Assembly (NCBI GenBank): GCA_001820255.1
Contig: MHPA01000028.1
Coordinates: 26,903-56,710, forward strand
From: Candidatus Staskawiczbacteria bacterium RIFCSPLOWO2_01_FULL_38_12b
GTDB taxonomy: Bacteria > Patescibacteriota > Minisyncoccia > Minisyncoccales > Staskawiczbacteraceae
DNA: 29,808 nt
Direction: 5' to 3'
Shown here: in pieces, positions 20,261 to 27,745 of the stretch
Numbering within the stretch: position 1 is the stretch's first letter
Layout of the letters: each line of letters starts with the position of its first letter
Position numbers and translations under genes: made by a program
Notes under the pieces: generated by a model
Databases searched by the model: none
The model's input: only the letters and a program-made list of their open reading frames with translations
What the model was told of the DNA's origin: nothing

Positions 20261-21366
20261 TCTTTTAAACTGTTAACCACGCGATCAACTTCATCTTCTT
20301 TTAAATCATTAAAAAATGGCAATGCCAGCGTCCTTTGACTGACATGTTCGGCCACCGGATAATCGCCTTTTTTATATCCAAATAACTCTTTATAAAACGG
20401 CTGCAAATGGATGACTTGGAAGTAATTACTGCATTGAATGCCACGTTTTTCCATTTCTTTAATAATGGTATTACGTTTTTTGCCGGCCAATTTCTCTGAT
20501 AATTTTACCACATACACAAACCAGCTCATGGAGCTTTCCGGGCCAGTATAAGGAATTTGAACGTCTTTAATATCTTTTAATTTTTCTTGATATAATTTTG
20601 CCACCATAGCCCTTTTGCCAAGCAACTCATTGATTCTTTTCATTTGCACTACTCCCAAAGCGGCGCTCATTTCATCAAGCCGGTAGTTATAGCCGAGCCT
20701 CACGTGTTCCAGCCAAGCGCCGTCTTTTATTTTTCTTCCCTGGTTTGACATGCTTTTGCAAAGTTCTGCGATTTTTTTATTATTAGTTAAAATCATACCG
20801 CCCTCGCCGGTAGTCATTTGCTTGTTGGGATAAAATGCAAACACCGCCGCATCACCAAAACTACCGCATTTTTTATTTTTATATAAAGATCCCAGCGCCT
20901 CGGCCGAATCCTCAATTAAAAAAAGATGGTGTTTTTTTGCGAGGCGTTTTAACGCATCCCAATCGGCCGGCTGTGAAAAAACATCCACCGCCAAAATAGC
21001 TTTGGTTTTTTTGGTAATCTTTTTTTCAATTTTTGTAACATCAATATTTAGAGTCTTCTGGTCAATGTCCACAAAAACCGGCTTGGCGCCTTCATATAAA
21101 ATACAATTAGCCGAAGCGATAAAAGAAAACGGCGTAGTGATTACCTCATCTCCTTTTTTAATACCCAATGATTTTACAATCAAATGCAAGCCGCTGGTAC
21201 CGCTATTTACGGCTATGGCGTATTTTACACCAACAAAATCAGCCATGAGTTTTTCAAATTCTTGCAATTTCGGGCCCAACGCCAATTTAGGGCTATTTAA
21301 TACTTCTAAAACAGCCGTTTTTTCCAAGTCCGTAATATCTTGTTTTGAAAGTGGAATATTATACAT
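20230..21366 (-). CDS. DegT/DnrJ/EryC1/StrS-type sugar aminotransferase (PglE-like)
   Basis: A 378-residue PLP enzyme that transfers an amino group to a keto sugar nucleotide. Visible motifs are AVNSGTSGLHLIVKSLGIKKGDEVITTPFSFIASANCI, VDVFSQPADWD, EDSAEALGS, and FAFYPNKQMTTGEGGMI, where the Lys is the PLP anchor. The C-terminal half (LGYNYRLDEMSAALG) is standard. With the adjoining 4,6-dehydratase it would make a 4-amino-4,6-dideoxy sugar. The family also makes perosamine and other amino sugars, so the exact product is open. It has a promoter at 21385-21412. Confidence 0.9.
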   Translation of the reverse strand: MYNIPLSKQDITDLEKTAVLEVLNSPKLALGPKLQEFEKLMADFVGVKYAIAVNSGTSGLHLIVKSLGIKKGDEVITTPFSFIASANCILYEGAKPVFVDIDQKTLNIDVTKIEKKITKKTKAILAVDVFSQPADWDALKRLAKKHHLFLIEDSAEALGSLYKNKKCGSFGDAAVFAFYPNKQMTTGEGGMILTNNKKIAELCKSMSNQGRKIKDGAWLEHVRLGYNYRLDEMSAALGVVQMKRINELLGKRAMVAKLYQEKLKDIKDVQIPYTGPESSMSWFVYVVKLSEKLAGKKRNTIIKEMEKRGIQCSNYFQVIHLQPFYKELFGYKKGDYPVAEHVSQRTLALPFFNDLKEDEVDRVVNSLKECLTYLKKQP

Positions 21367-21384
21367 AAATATATTGTTATCTAA

Positions 21385-21412
21385 ATACTATCAGATTCCC
21401 AACTTAAATCAA
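21385..21412 (-). promoter_or_regulatory. Extended -10 promoter of the aminotransferase-dehydratase-protease-murB unit
   Basis: Minus strand TTGATT (21407-21412), a 16-base spacer and TAGTAT (21385-21390) preceded by TGA. The -10 region TGATAGTATTTA is identical to that of the promoter at 22421-22448. The start is near 21378, about a dozen bases before the ATG, so the leader is very short. Confidence 0.7.
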
Positions 21413-21446
21413 TAAAAAAGCTGCACCTTTGAGCAAAGATGCAGCT
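21413..21446 (-). terminator. Intrinsic terminator of the PP2C-like gene
   Basis: AGCTGCA (21419-21425) pairs with TGCAGCT (21440-21446), extended by CTTTG/CAAAG inside. On the minus strand the stem is followed by six T residues (21413-21418). It directly abuts the -35 of the next promoter. Confidence 0.92.
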
Positions 21447-21458
21447 GTGAAACGAATT

Positions 21459-22340
21459 TCACTTGGGCATTAAAACAATTGCAGTCGCCTCGGGCCAGCC
21501 TTTGGCCTGAATGTGAGGCTGATTGTCCCTTCCATCCCGTAATTTGACAAGAGCATCGAGGCCGCCACGATTGAAGGCGTCAGCCACTTCCTGATGATTT
21601 TCCGGACGAAAATCTCGCCAGAGCAAGCCGTCAGTTAGCAGTAAAATCCATTTCACTTTTGACGGATTAATGCATTTTACCGTCCAGCAAGATTGCACTG
21701 CAGGATTGCCATTGACCATGCCGTGGCCGCCATTGCGCCCGGGGATATGATAACCGTCGCAGTCTTCAGTGTGCCGGTTGGCACGATAAAACTGCTTGGC
21801 ATCGAAAAACGGCCGATACAGCCCCCAAGGCTGTGCGCCAACCATGGCAGCATAGTGCTTGCAGGCTTCAAAAAATTCATTTCCCGCTTCTTCAAGAACA
21901 TGGGCCGCCGTATTGAAGTTGGTGAGAAAATGGGATCCTTCCTGGTCTTTCCACAAAACACCGGCATCCCCAACCACAACGAATGTGGCTTCGTGCTCAC
22001 TTATTTGACAAGCAGCCACACAAGCGCCGGCGACAGCTTGTCTAGCGGGATCTCTCCCCATCGATGCATGCTGGTGAAAAACTGCCGTATTTGCTTCGAG
22101 CAGAAGTTCGAGGAGATCACAGGGAGTTTTAGCACCAGAAACTGCATTACAGATGATAGTGCTGACCACGGTACCTCCGCTTCGTCCCAATCCGTAATCG
22201 CACGGTTTGCCGACATAGGGCTCTGAGACCCCATCAGTCACCACCACGATGCCTGCCTTCTCATCGATGAAGTGCCCATCTTCACGACAAGCCGACTCAT
22301 TTGAGGGCGGCCGATAGAATGGCACTGCGGAAAATTTCAT
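21459..22340 (-). CDS. Divergent PP2C-like protein phosphatase, GC-rich and probably acquired
   Basis: A 293-residue protein with a PP2C-like arrangement: a Glu-Asp near the start (SACREDGHFIDEKAGIVVVTDGVSEPY, two acidic metal sites), GRSGGTVVS, a central VAACQISEHEATFVVVGDAGVLW (the GDS-type strand), WILLLTDGLLW (SDG-type site) and a closing EATAIVLM. The role is likely Ser/Thr dephosphorylation, and no kinase is next to it. The start is the ATG at 22340, with a clear GAGG eight to nine bases upstream, which is rare in this window. Base composition is unlike its neighbours: three 60-base lines hand-counted at about 43, 58 and 62% GC, against about 27% for a line in the GT-C-like gene. With its own promoter and terminator it behaves like a cassette. 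Confidence 0.7.
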   Translation of the reverse strand: MKFSAVPFYRPPSNESACREDGHFIDEKAGIVVVTDGVSEPYVGKPCDYGLGRSGGTVVSTIICNAVSGAKTPCDLLELLLEANTAVFHQHASMGRDPARQAVAGACVAACQISEHEATFVVVGDAGVLWKDQEGSHFLTNFNTAAHVLEEAGNEFFEACKHYAAMVGAQPWGLYRPFFDAKQFYRANRHTEDCDGYHIPGRNGGHGMVNGNPAVQSCWTVKCINPSKVKWILLLTDGLLWRDFRPENHQEVADAFNRGGLDALVKLRDGRDNQPHIQAKGWPEATAIVLMPK

Positions 22341-22369
22341 AAGAAAACCTCGCTTTAGAATGTGCTGCG

Positions 22370-22410
22370 CTTGGATGTGCCCCAAGCTGGCAACTCAACA
22401 GGTTGTTGAG
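22370..22410 (-). promoter_or_regulatory. Two hairpins in the PP2C-like gene leader
   Basis: CTCAACA and TGTTGAG pair around a 3-base loop at 22394-22410. CTTGG and CCAAG pair at 22370-22386. Both lie in the roughly 75-base leader between the promoter and the GAGG ribosome site. They could tune translation or mRNA stability. I do not recognise a riboswitch class. Confidence 0.45.
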
Positions 22411-22420
22411 ATTAAAATAA

Positions 22421-22448
22421 ATACTATCACATAATTTAAAATAGTCAA
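22421..22448 (-). promoter_or_regulatory. Extended -10 promoter of the PP2C-like gene
   Basis: Minus strand TTGACT (22443-22448), a 16-base spacer and TAGTAT (22421-22426) preceded by TGA. It is the best -35 box in this part of the window and lies between the DUF218-like stop and the leader hairpins. Confidence 0.75.
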
Positions 22449-22461
22449 TAAAATTAAAAAT

Positions 22462-23052
22462 TCAGGAAATTCTCCAGGCAAGATATTCTTTCCAGTCTTC
22501 CAAAGAAGCCACATCTCCTTTTTGCTGGTATTCTTGGATTTTTTTCATTTCTAATGCAAAATCTTCGGTGCCATTCACAGAAAAAGAATCTCCGTTAGGA
22601 TTTATTAACGGCATGGGAGTCATGGGAATTTGTATTCCCGATTTTTTTAAAGCTTTAAGAAGCGTTAAAACACAGCGGGGCAAGTGATATGCCGCCGTAG
22701 TTACGACAATATGTTTTATGTGCGGATTTTGTTTTAGCAAAGAAACGCACCAATTCATTTGGTCGGGAGTAAATCTTGCAAATCCCCCACAAACTATATC
22801 CGTAGAATCTTTTCCTGTCACCGCAATGATATCTTCTTTAGAATATGTCGGATCTCCACGAGTGCCTGCCACCCAAAGATATTTTCCCGCATTGGGCCAA
22901 AGCTTTACACCTTCCGTAATTCTATATTCTTGATGCACTCCAGGCAATAAAAAAATGGCCGTTTCCTCCGGCTTTCCTTTTTTCCAATGTGGACCATCTA
23001 TGAGAATTTGCAAAAATATCCGGAAAATTTCTAATTCGCTTATTGAAGACAT
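22462..23052 (-). CDS. DUF218/YdcF-like protein
   Basis: A 196-residue alpha/beta protein. IFLLPGVHQEYRITEGVKLW, KYLWVAGTRG, then DQMNWCVSLLKQNPHIKHIVVTTAAYHLPRCVLTLLKAL follow the pattern of the DUF218 family (SanA/ElyC/YdcF), in which a glycine-rich strand, an SGG-like turn and a V-T-x-x-x-H-x-x-R motif recur. Several family members affect the cell envelope, but no reaction is established for this type. No signal peptide or membrane helix is visible, unlike SanA and ElyC. A 94-base spacer with no convincing promoter separates it from the acyltransferase gene. Confidence 0.55.
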   Translation of the reverse strand: MSSISELEIFRIFLQILIDGPHWKKGKPEETAIFLLPGVHQEYRITEGVKLWPNAGKYLWVAGTRGDPTYSKEDIIAVTGKDSTDIVCGGFARFTPDQMNWCVSLLKQNPHIKHIVVTTAAYHLPRCVLTLLKALKKSGIQIPMTPMPLINPNGDSFSVNGTEDFALEMKKIQEYQQKGDVASLEDWKEYLAWRIS

Positions 23053-23146
23053 GTATTATTTGTAAATTAATATTCCTATTAAAACCATCACTATTTGCAA
23101 ACCATAACAAATGACAAGGGTTTTTTTAGTGGAAAATCCTTTATAT

Positions 23147-23551
23147 TTATAGTGTATTTATTTGCTTAACTACTTTTGCCGGAATTCCGAATGCCACCAC
23201 ATTATCGGGAATATCTTTATTTACAAAACTAAATGCTCCAATAATGGAATTTTTACCAACCGTTACTCCTGGCATCACTACTGAATGAGTACCTATTCTA
23301 CAATTTTCTTTTAAAATAACTTTATCTTCTTTATTATCTATCGTAGAAACAGAGTATATTGAGCAATGAGAACCTATCTGTACGTTATCTTCAATCATTA
23401 CTCCATATTTAGCATTAATATATGTAAAAGCACCAATATCTGTTTTATAGCCCAATGTTAAGTTTTTAACATTTTGGACTACCCAATTATATTTAGTCGG
23501 CTTTCCCTCTTTTATTATTGGCTTTTTCCAGTTTTGAAATCTTTTTTCCAT
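23147..23551 (-). CDS. Left-handed beta-helix (hexapeptide) acyltransferase
   Basis: A 134-residue protein built of hexapeptide repeats: KTDIGAFTYINAKYGVMIEDNVQIGSHCSIYSV, then ENCRIGTHSVVMPGVTVGKNSIIGAFSFV, closing with the characteristic NVVAFGIPAKVVKQI. Such trimeric enzymes acetylate sugars using acetyl-CoA. It lacks the N-terminal nucleotide-sugar domain of Campylobacter PglD, so it is either a minimal enzyme of that kind or acts on another sugar hydroxyl or amino group. It lies two bases downstream of the phosphoglycosyl transferase gene. Confidence 0.85.
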   Translation of the reverse strand: MEKRFQNWKKPIIKEGKPTKYNWVVQNVKNLTLGYKTDIGAFTYINAKYGVMIEDNVQIGSHCSIYSVSTIDNKEDKVILKENCRIGTHSVVMPGVTVGKNSIIGAFSFVNKDIPDNVVAFGIPAKVVKQINTL

Positions 23552-23553
23552 AA

Positions 23554-24162
23554 TTATATAAAAGGGTCGTTTATCCCATTATTGCCATAAACTCCCTCTT
23601 GTTTAATGAATATTAAATAAAAAGTTTTAAAGATAATTTTAATATCCAACCACAAAGACCAATGTTCAACATACCATACATCATACGCTATTCTTTCTTT
23701 CCAAGAAAGTGAATTTCTGCCATGGATTAAAGCCCAACCGGCAAGTCCAGGTTTTACTAATAATCTTTTTTTTTCAAACTCGTTGTATTTTTCAACCTGA
23801 TATCGCAAGGTGGGCCTTGGTCCTACTAAACTCATTTCTCCTTTCAACACATTTATCAGTTGTGGAAATTCGTCAATGCCCCATTTTCTTAAAAACTTTC
23901 CCGTCTTTGTAATCCTTTCATCGTTATTCGAAACAGTATACCCCAATCCTTTACTTACTGCGCCTTCTACCATCGTCCTAAATTTAAAGGGGTAAAAAGG
24001 ATTACCATCTTTTCCTATCCTTTCTTGTTTAAAAAAAACGGACCCAACGGAATCTATTTTAATTAACATAGCGACAATAAAAAATATGGGCGCTAATATT
24101 ACCAAACCAATAACAGCCCCAAAAACATCAAATACCCTTTTTAGAATCAATTGAAATTTCAT
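23554..24162 (-). CDS. Monotopic phosphoglycosyl transferase (PglC-type sugar transferase)
   Basis: A 202-residue PglC/WcaJ-catalytic-core enzyme that moves a sugar-1-phosphate from a nucleotide sugar to undecaprenyl phosphate, the first membrane step of glycan assembly. Features are KRVFDVFGAVIGLVILAPIFF (reentrant helix with the FD pair), FFKQERIGKDG, FKFRTMV, and the Asp-Glu catalytic dyad in WGIDEFPQLINVLKGEMSLVGPRP. VKPGLAGWALIHGRN follows. Its short form (no N-terminal membrane or nucleotide-binding domain) is like Campylobacter PglC, which uses UDP-diacetylbacillosamine. The ATG overlaps the GT4 stop as ATGA. Confidence 0.93.
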   Translation of the reverse strand: MKFQLILKRVFDVFGAVIGLVILAPIFFIVAMLIKIDSVGSVFFKQERIGKDGNPFYPFKFRTMVEGAVSKGLGYTVSNNDERITKTGKFLRKWGIDEFPQLINVLKGEMSLVGPRPTLRYQVEKYNEFEKKRLLVKPGLAGWALIHGRNSLSWKERIAYDVWYVEHWSLWLDIKIIFKTFYLIFIKQEGVYGNNGINDPFI

Positions 24163-25298
24163 GTTATTAATTCTTTTATCCCCTCCTCCATCTTGTGTAA
24201 AAGGATATTTTTATCAAAATCTTGTTCGGCTTTTTTTCTGCCGGCTTCGCCCATTTTTTTTGCAATTTCTGGATTTAATAAAAGATATATAATGGCTTCT
24301 CCCAATTTTTGAGAGTTTTTTGGCGGTATTAAAATGCCCGTGATATTTGGCTCAATGGCGTTGCGGCATCCCCGCACATCCGTAGTAATAACTGGCCGAG
24401 CTGTTGCCGAAGCCTCCATAACACTGTGCGGAAACCCCTCCCTATACGATGGCAACACAAATATATCCATAACAGAATATAATTCATCAACATCGGTTCT
24501 TTCCCCTAAAAATATAATATTTTTTTGCTTGATACTATTAATGTTAATACTATCTTTTTTTTGCGCATCAGCCGGGCCCACCACTAAAAGTAAGGCATCG
24601 GGAAGTTGTATCAAAACATTTTTGAAGGCCTCAAATAGTTCCACATACCCCTTTTCTTTTACCAATCTTGCCACAATGCCAATAACGGGAACCTCAAAAT
24701 TAATTCCCAATGTTTTCTTTTTTCCGTTGATAAATTCTTCTGAAAATCTGGTGGGGTTAAACTTTGCAATATCAATGCCGTCTCCGATATATCTTGCTTG
24801 GCCTGGCTTGATAATGTTTTCTCTTCTTGCCGTTTCAAAATCTTCTTTATTTCTAAAAAATATAAAATCTGAACAACTGGCCGCAATTTTTTCAATAAAA
24901 ATGAAAATACTTTTCTTTACCTGTGGCGTATTCTCGTGAAAATAATAACCAAAAATAGTATTTATAATAATCGGCACACCTGCCATTTTAGCTGCTAATT
25001 GGCCTAAAAGCCCTGGCTTTGGGGTAAAGGTAAGCACCACATCAAACTTTTCTTTTTTAAAATAAAAAAATAATTTGACGAGCGAAACTAAATCTGAAAT
25101 CGGACTGAATATGTCTCTTCTAATAGTAATTTCTTTAACTTCCACCCCCTCTTGCTTAATACTTTCAAGCCATTTTCCCGGAGAGCAGACCACAAAAACT
25201 TCATATCCCTTGTTTTTAAAAAATCGCAACTCCAAAAGCAATATAAACTTTAAGGTCATATCAACCGCCACCACAAAACAAATACTAATTTTCCTCAT
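24159..25298 (-). CDS. GT4 glycosyltransferase (PglA-like)
   Basis: A 379-residue GT-B fold retaining glycosyltransferase of family 4. The N-terminal FTPKPGLLGQLAAKMAGVPIIINTIFGYYF is the segment found in PglA-type enzymes that add the second sugar to a lipid-linked acceptor. The C-terminal donor site has VARLVKEKGYVELFEAF, LVVGPAD and the E-x7-E motif in PSYREGFPHSVMEASATARPVI. The start is placed at the ATG at 25298 (MRKISICFVVAVD); the longer frame begins with TTG. It overlaps the epimerase gene by 14 bases. Confidence 0.9.
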   Translation of the reverse strand: MRKISICFVVAVDMTLKFILLLELRFFKNKGYEVFVVCSPGKWLESIKQEGVEVKEITIRRDIFSPISDLVSLVKLFFYFKKEKFDVVLTFTPKPGLLGQLAAKMAGVPIIINTIFGYYFHENTPQVKKSIFIFIEKIAASCSDFIFFRNKEDFETARRENIIKPGQARYIGDGIDIAKFNPTRFSEEFINGKKKTLGINFEVPVIGIVARLVKEKGYVELFEAFKNVLIQLPDALLLVVGPADAQKKDSININSIKQKNIIFLGERTDVDELYSVMDIFVLPSYREGFPHSVMEASATARPVITTDVRGCRNAIEPNITGILIPPKNSQKLGEAIIYLLLNPEIAKKMGEAGRKKAEQDFDKNILLHKMEEGIKELIT

Positions 25299-26196
25299 TT
25301 TTTTTATACCACTCAATTGTTTTTAATAACCCCTCTTTAATATCCGTCTTAGGCTGCCATCCAAATGCTTTTTTCATTTTTTTAATATCCAGTGCGCTCC
25401 TTTGGGTTTCTTGAATATTGGAATTTTTATATATCGGCTTAATTTTTGCGCCAAGTAATTCCCTTGTTAATTCAAACAATGTGTTTAAACTGATTTCTTT
25501 ACTGCTTCCCACATTATAAATTTCGTTATCACCCCTTTTTGCCAGTACAATCAGCGCCTCGACCACATCATCAATATAGATAAAATCCCTAGTTTGATTT
25601 CCCGTACCATAAAGAATGGGGTTTTCTTTTTTTAATATTTTTAAGATAATGGCCGGAATAAAGCCACTTTCCCACTGGCCGGATCCGTACGCATTAGAAA
25701 GACGCGCAACGACAAAGTGCAAGTTATTATTTTGACAATGTAGTTGCAAATATTTTTCGATAGCCAGATTTGCCAAGCCATACAAAGAAGTTGGATGCGC
25801 CAAATAAGTTTCTTTGGTTGGAACACTAACGGCATCTTGGTAAATTGCCCCCCCACTGGAAACAAAAATTACTTTTTTGATATTATTTTTTTGGCAAATA
25901 TCTAAAATAACTTTAGTTCTTGATAAAAAATCGATATCGTTTACAAAAAGTGGGTCGGTTATTTGCCTTCTTAAATTTATTGCACCAGCTAAATGAAAAA
26001 CAAAATCGGGTTTTTCTTTTCTAAAAACACCGCCAATTTTTTTGGCGTCATCAACATCTATCTTATATGCCTTGATTCCAGGGAATGCAAAAACTGAGGC
26101 ATCTACAACAACTACTTTATTTTTCTGCTTTAAAAGCGCTTCTGACAAATGGGATCCGATGAACCCAGCTCCTCCAATGATAAGGTACTTTTTCAT
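25285..26196 (-). CDS. Extended-SDR nucleotide-sugar epimerase-like protein lacking the catalytic Lys
   Basis: A 303-residue NAD-binding protein of the epimerase/dehydratase family. It has IIGGAGFIGSHLSEALL (residues 6-22), DFVFHLAGAINLRRQ, FVSSGGAIYQ, a substrate half with RLSNAYGSGQ and RDFIYIDDVVEAL, and YNVGSSKEISL. The family catalytic pair YxxxK reads Y139-G-L-A-N143: the Lys codon is AAT (bases 25768-25770). Either it is a non-catalytic or altered enzyme, or the base call is wrong. Its first 80 bases lie inside the end of the GT-C-like gene. Confidence 0.85.
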   Translation of the reverse strand: MKKYLIIGGAGFIGSHLSEALLKQKNKVVVVDASVFAFPGIKAYKIDVDDAKKIGGVFRKEKPDFVFHLAGAINLRRQITDPLFVNDIDFLSRTKVILDICQKNNIKKVIFVSSGGAIYQDAVSVPTKETYLAHPTSLYGLANLAIEKYLQLHCQNNNLHFVVARLSNAYGSGQWESGFIPAIILKILKKENPILYGTGNQTRDFIYIDDVVEALIVLAKRGDNEIYNVGSSKEISLNTLFELTRELLGAKIKPIYKNSNIQETQRSALDIKKMKKAFGWQPKTDIKEGLLKTIEWYKKNEEN

Positions 26197-27745
26197 AATA
26201 ATTTTCTATACCACTATTAAAACTTATAAACATTACACAAATAAAACAAATAAAAACTGGGATACGAATTCTGGCAATAATTCCGTAGTTATTGATAAAA
26301 AGTGAAAGAGCACCCAATGCCAAAATACCAAATACTAATAAAGGAAAGCTGAACTTATAAAATGCCAAAAACTCTAACATCCCTTTTTTCTTAATAAATC
26401 TAATGGAACCATATACGGAAATAATTATCAATACATACCACGGAATGGTTTCTGCTAAACCCACCATTTGCCTTTGACTATTAAATTGCCATGGAAATGG
26501 TCCCAACAAAGCATGGAAAAAAGATTGAAAAGAATTTCCTAAAAATGCGATGACCCCCTCATTAAATCCGGTTTTCACTACAAATGTTGAATTATCTTCT
26601 TTTGGTTCTTCCTGTAGAATATTTGGTTGGATAGTAATTAGTTTTGTGTTGTCTGGCTGAGCAACAACTAGTTGGGGGTCAAGCAGTTTTTCTTGTGGAT
26701 CATTTGGTTGGATGGTAATTAGTTTTGTGTTGTCTAATTGAGCAACAACTGGTTGAGGGTCAACCGATTTTGGATTTGATGATGGGTTGTTGCTATATAA
26801 AACCTCCCTGTAATAGGTGATTTTTTCGGGGTTAAGCAATTTATGAAAACTATCAAATCCATAATAACCATTACCCGTATAGCCATTACCTAAAATTTGA
26901 GGAGAAAATCCTAAAAGAAAAATAATTGCCGCCCAATATATCATTTTTTTCTTGAGGTCAAATTCAGATAATAGCGGCCACGAAAAAATAAAACTGAACA
27001 TAAGAGCATACCCAATATAAAAACGAAGGTTAATCAAGCAAGTTAACAAGATAAAAAATAGTGCAAATTTTACCCACGAAAAACGTTTTACCATTTTCAA
27101 AATAAGAAATACTCCTAAAAGTACCAGCGGTATGACTACGGTATCCTTTAACAAAACACTGCCAAAATATAAATAACTGGGGTAAAAGCTTATTACAAGA
27201 CTCGCCAAAAAAGCTACTTTTTTTGTTCCCCCTATTTCTATAATCACCACGTATACCAATAAAATAGAAATTACAGCAAGCCAAACGGTAAAAAACTGGC
27301 CGACAATCATGCTGGGCAATACAAATATATATAAAATACCAATTAAAATAGGGAAAAAATGATCCGTATATAAGCCAGCTAACGAAAAATTTCCCTGGCT
27401 AAACCTATTAGCTATCTCTATAGCTGTTTGATTATAACCTTCAAAATCTGCGCCTCCCCCAAATGGCCTAAAATGGCCGTAATAAATAAATAGCATAGCT
27501 CCAAGATGAATTAATAGGGCTATAAAAAAAACCGTGTACAACTTTTTATCTTTTATACCGGTCTTGCGTATTATAAAAATCGTTGCAATAACTAAAAACA
27601 AAAGAAATAAAAGTCCGACAGCCAGAGCTTTGTCAAAAAAACTTATCACGCAAAACAAAACCGCTAAAACCATGATAGAGTAAAATGTTGGTCTATTTGC
27701 CTCTTTTTTTATTATGCTTAATAAAAATTTTAAAATATCAGCCAT
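26117..27745 (-). CDS. Polytopic membrane protein, probable GT-C glycosyltransferase
   Basis: A 542-residue protein with about 11-12 predicted membrane helices. The first external loop holds GGGADFEGYNQTAIEIANRF, an acidic pair typical of the catalytic loop of GT-C (GT39/RgtA-like) enzymes that use lipid-phosphate sugars outside the membrane. An O-antigen-polymerase-type role is an alternative. A large external loop (about residues 320-395) contains a 27-residue tandem repeat rich in Pro, Gln and Asn (26621-26764). The C-terminal 26 residues (from VPYHWRSW) are read from the epimerase gene in another frame, an 80-base overlap. The start overlaps the GT4 gene by 8 bases. Confidence 0.75.
   Translation of the reverse strand: MADILKFLLSIIKKEANRPTFYSIMVLAVLFCVISFFDKALAVGLLFLLFLVIATIFIIRKTGIKDKKLYTVFFIALLIHLGAMLFIYYGHFRPFGGGADFEGYNQTAIEIANRFSQGNFSLAGLYTDHFFPILIGILYIFVLPSMIVGQFFTVWLAVISILLVYVVIIEIGGTKKVAFLASLVISFYPSYLYFGSVLLKDTVVIPLVLLGVFLILKMVKRFSWVKFALFFILLTCLINLRFYIGYALMFSFIFSWPLLSEFDLKKKMIYWAAIIFLLGFSPQILGNGYTGNGYYGFDSFHKLLNPEKITYYREVLYSNNPSSNPKSVDPQPVVAQLDNTKLITIQPNDPQEKLLDPQLVVAQPDNTKLITIQPNILQEEPKEDNSTFVVKTGFNEGVIAFLGNSFQSFFHALLGPFPWQFNSQRQMVGLAETIPWYVLIIISVYGSIRFIKKKGMLEFLAFYKFSFPLLVFGILALGALSLFINNYGIIARIRIPVFICFICVMFISFNSGIENYYEKVPYHWRSWVHRIPFVRSAFKAEK
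26621..26764. repeat. 81-bp in-frame tandem repeat in the GT-C-like gene
   Basis: ATTTGGTTGGAT(A/G)GTAATTAG starts at 26621 and again at 26702. About 62 bases of the second unit match closely through GAGCAACAACT and GGGTCAA. The period of 81 bases equals 27 codons, giving two copies of DPQ-x-VVAQ-x-DNTKLITIQPN. Confidence 0.9.

Noticed and set aside
23053..23146. Promoter for the DUF218-like gene
   Set aside because: TTGTCA-like boxes exist, but no -10 at a proper distance is convincing in this AT-rich spacer.
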